The notes under the pieces were generated by a model. It had not been told where the DNA came from. It searched no databases and saw only the letters and a program-made list of their open reading frames with translations. Below are positions 6,577 to 6,814 of a stretch of DNA of 6,814 nt, in pieces. Position numbers and translations under genes: made by a program. Source of the stretch: Halovenus sp. (GTDB taxonomy: Archaea; Halobacteriota; Halobacteria; Halobacteriales; Haloarculaceae); assembly GCA_028275145.1 (NCBI GenBank), contig JAQCNG010000035.1:1-6814 (forward strand), read 5' to 3'. Positions within the stretch are counted from its first letter, which is position 1. Every line of letters starts with the position of its first letter.

Positions 6577-6687
6577 GTGACAGTCGCCCCGTGGCCGAGA
6601 GTCGGCCCGTGACCGGGAGTCGGCCCGTGGCCGAGAGTCGGCCCGTGACCGAGAGTCGGCCCGTGACCGAGAGTCGGCCCGTGACCG
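6577..6687. repeat. Tandem array of an 18-base dyad repeat: five full copies plus degenerate edges
   Basis: Five contiguous 18-base units occupy 6591-6608, 6609-6626, 6627-6644, 6645-6662 and 6663-6680, with consensus GTGRCCGRGAGTCGGCCC. Units 1 and 3 are identical, and units 4 and 5 are identical. All differences are G/A changes at unit positions 4 and 8. A 14-base degenerate copy (6577-6590, lacking four bases) begins just after the TGA stop of the preceding gene, and a copy at 6681 matches only its first seven bases. Units 1 and 3 are perfect dyads, GGCCGA-GAG-TCGGCC, and the right arm TCGGCC is invariant in all five. It is not a CRISPR array, since there are no spacers. It could be a protein-binding array, an RNA structure in a 3' untranslated region, or a slippage expansion. 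Confidence 0.9.
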
Positions 6688-6693
6688 GCGGTT

Positions 6694-6709
6694 CGCGTGC
6701 GCGCACACA
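6694..6709. other. 16-base perfectly alternating pyrimidine-purine tract containing a 10-base palindrome
   Basis: The tract CGCGTGCGCGCACACA alternates pyrimidine and purine without a break and contains the palindrome GTGCGCGCAC (6697-6706). Such tracts can adopt Z-DNA under negative supercoiling and high salt. It lies between the repeat array and the promoter of the gene starting at 6809. Confidence 0.6.
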
Positions 6710-6732
6710 GGACCACATGGGAAGTACAGCCA

Positions 6733-6749
6733 GAACGCCGGGAGCGTTC
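6733..6749. repeat. Inverted repeat GAACGC-CGGGA-GCGTTC
   Basis: GAACGC (6733-6738) and GCGTTC (6744-6749) are perfect 6-base arms around a five-base spacer, centred about 35 bases upstream of the TATA box at 6774. Its position suits an upstream activator or repressor site. A second dyad, CGGCG-AAAC-CGCCG (6757-6770), lies between it and the TATA box. Confidence 0.45.
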
Positions 6750-6773
6750 ACATACGCGGCGAAACCGCCGGGA

Positions 6774-6781
6774 TTCTTATA
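6774..6781 (+). promoter_or_regulatory. TATA box of the gene starting at 6809
   Basis: TTCTTATA is the clearest AT-rich run in the final 230 bases. Its centre is about 30 bases before the ATG at 6809, so the transcript should be leaderless or have a leader of only a few bases. The purine-rich GGGA just upstream fits a BRE-like position. Confidence 0.65.
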
Positions 6782-6802
6782 CTCGGACACCCGAGTGCAC
6801 TC
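6781..6802. promoter_or_regulatory. Overlapping palindromes between the TATA box and the ATG at 6809 (candidate operator)
   Basis: ACTCGG-ACAC-CCGAGT (6781-6796) is a perfect 6-base dyad, and GAGTGCACTC (6793-6802) is a perfect 10-base palindrome that shares its right end. Together they place ACTC/GAGT half-sites at 6781, 6793 and 6799. Sitting just downstream of the TATA box, they could be a repressor site; no known regulator is matched. Confidence 0.45.
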
Positions 6803-6808
6803 ACGGCT

Positions 6809-6814
6809 ATGGGA
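6809..6814 (+). CDS. Start of a further gene, truncated by the window end (two codons visible)
   Basis: The last six bases are ATG GGA. The call rests only on the ATG lying about 30 bases after the TATA box centre; nothing can be said about the product. Confidence 0.45.

Noticed and set aside
6577..6687. CRISPR array
   Set aside because: Units are directly contiguous with no unique spacers, and no cas genes are nearby.
6298..6708. Antisense frames across the 18-base array with RADSRS or HGPTLG repeats
   Set aside because: An 18-base repeat lacking stops is open in several frames on both strands. No promoter or start context supports these, and they run into the opposing gene.

Overview
The window looks like chromosomal DNA from a haloarchaeon (class Halobacteria). 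GC content is high, the predicted proteins are rich in Asp and Glu, and TATA-like boxes lie about 25 bases upstream of several start codons, as expected for leaderless archaeal transcripts. Two short proteins (called DUF5802 and DUF5822 from memory) belong to families I associate with haloarchaea. All genes read on the + strand. I see no mobile element, CRISPR array, tRNA or rRNA.

Layout: (1) 1-2631 is the 3' part of a large fused flavin/iron-sulfur oxidoreductase (D-lactate dehydrogenase/glycolate oxidase type); its start lies upstream of the window. (2) 2716-3843 is an AI-2E-family membrane protein with its own TATA box. (3) 3965-4315 is a small DUF5802-type protein behind a 121-base intergenic region that carries a GC-rich dyad and a perfect 12-base palindrome. 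(4) 4370-5107 (DUF429, predicted RNase H-like fold) and 5104-6264 (aspartoacylase/succinylglutamate desuccinylase-type zinc hydrolase) form a translationally coupled pair: the ATG of the second overlaps the stop of the first (ATGA) and a GGAGG Shine-Dalgarno sits seven bases before it. (5) 6325-6576 is a small two-helix membrane protein, DUF5822-like. (6) 6577-6808 is a 232-base region with no convincing gene. (7) A new gene appears to start at 6809.

The least ordinary part is region 6. It begins directly after a stop codon with five full copies plus degenerate edge copies of an 18-base tandem repeat. Each unit is a dyad (GGCCGA-GAG-TCGGCC in the best copies), so arms can pair within a unit or between neighbours. 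It is followed by a 16-base perfectly alternating pyrimidine-purine tract, two further inverted repeats, and a TATA box with overlapping palindromes between the box and the next ATG. This could be an unusual control region for the downstream gene, or merely an expanded GC-rich repeat; the sequence alone does not decide.

Functionally the genes are mixed: electron transfer from a 2-hydroxyacid, a membrane exporter-like protein, an amide or ester hydrolase, and three uncharacterised proteins. Apart from the coupled pair, nothing shows that they form one pathway. Family names come from remembered motifs and no search was run.
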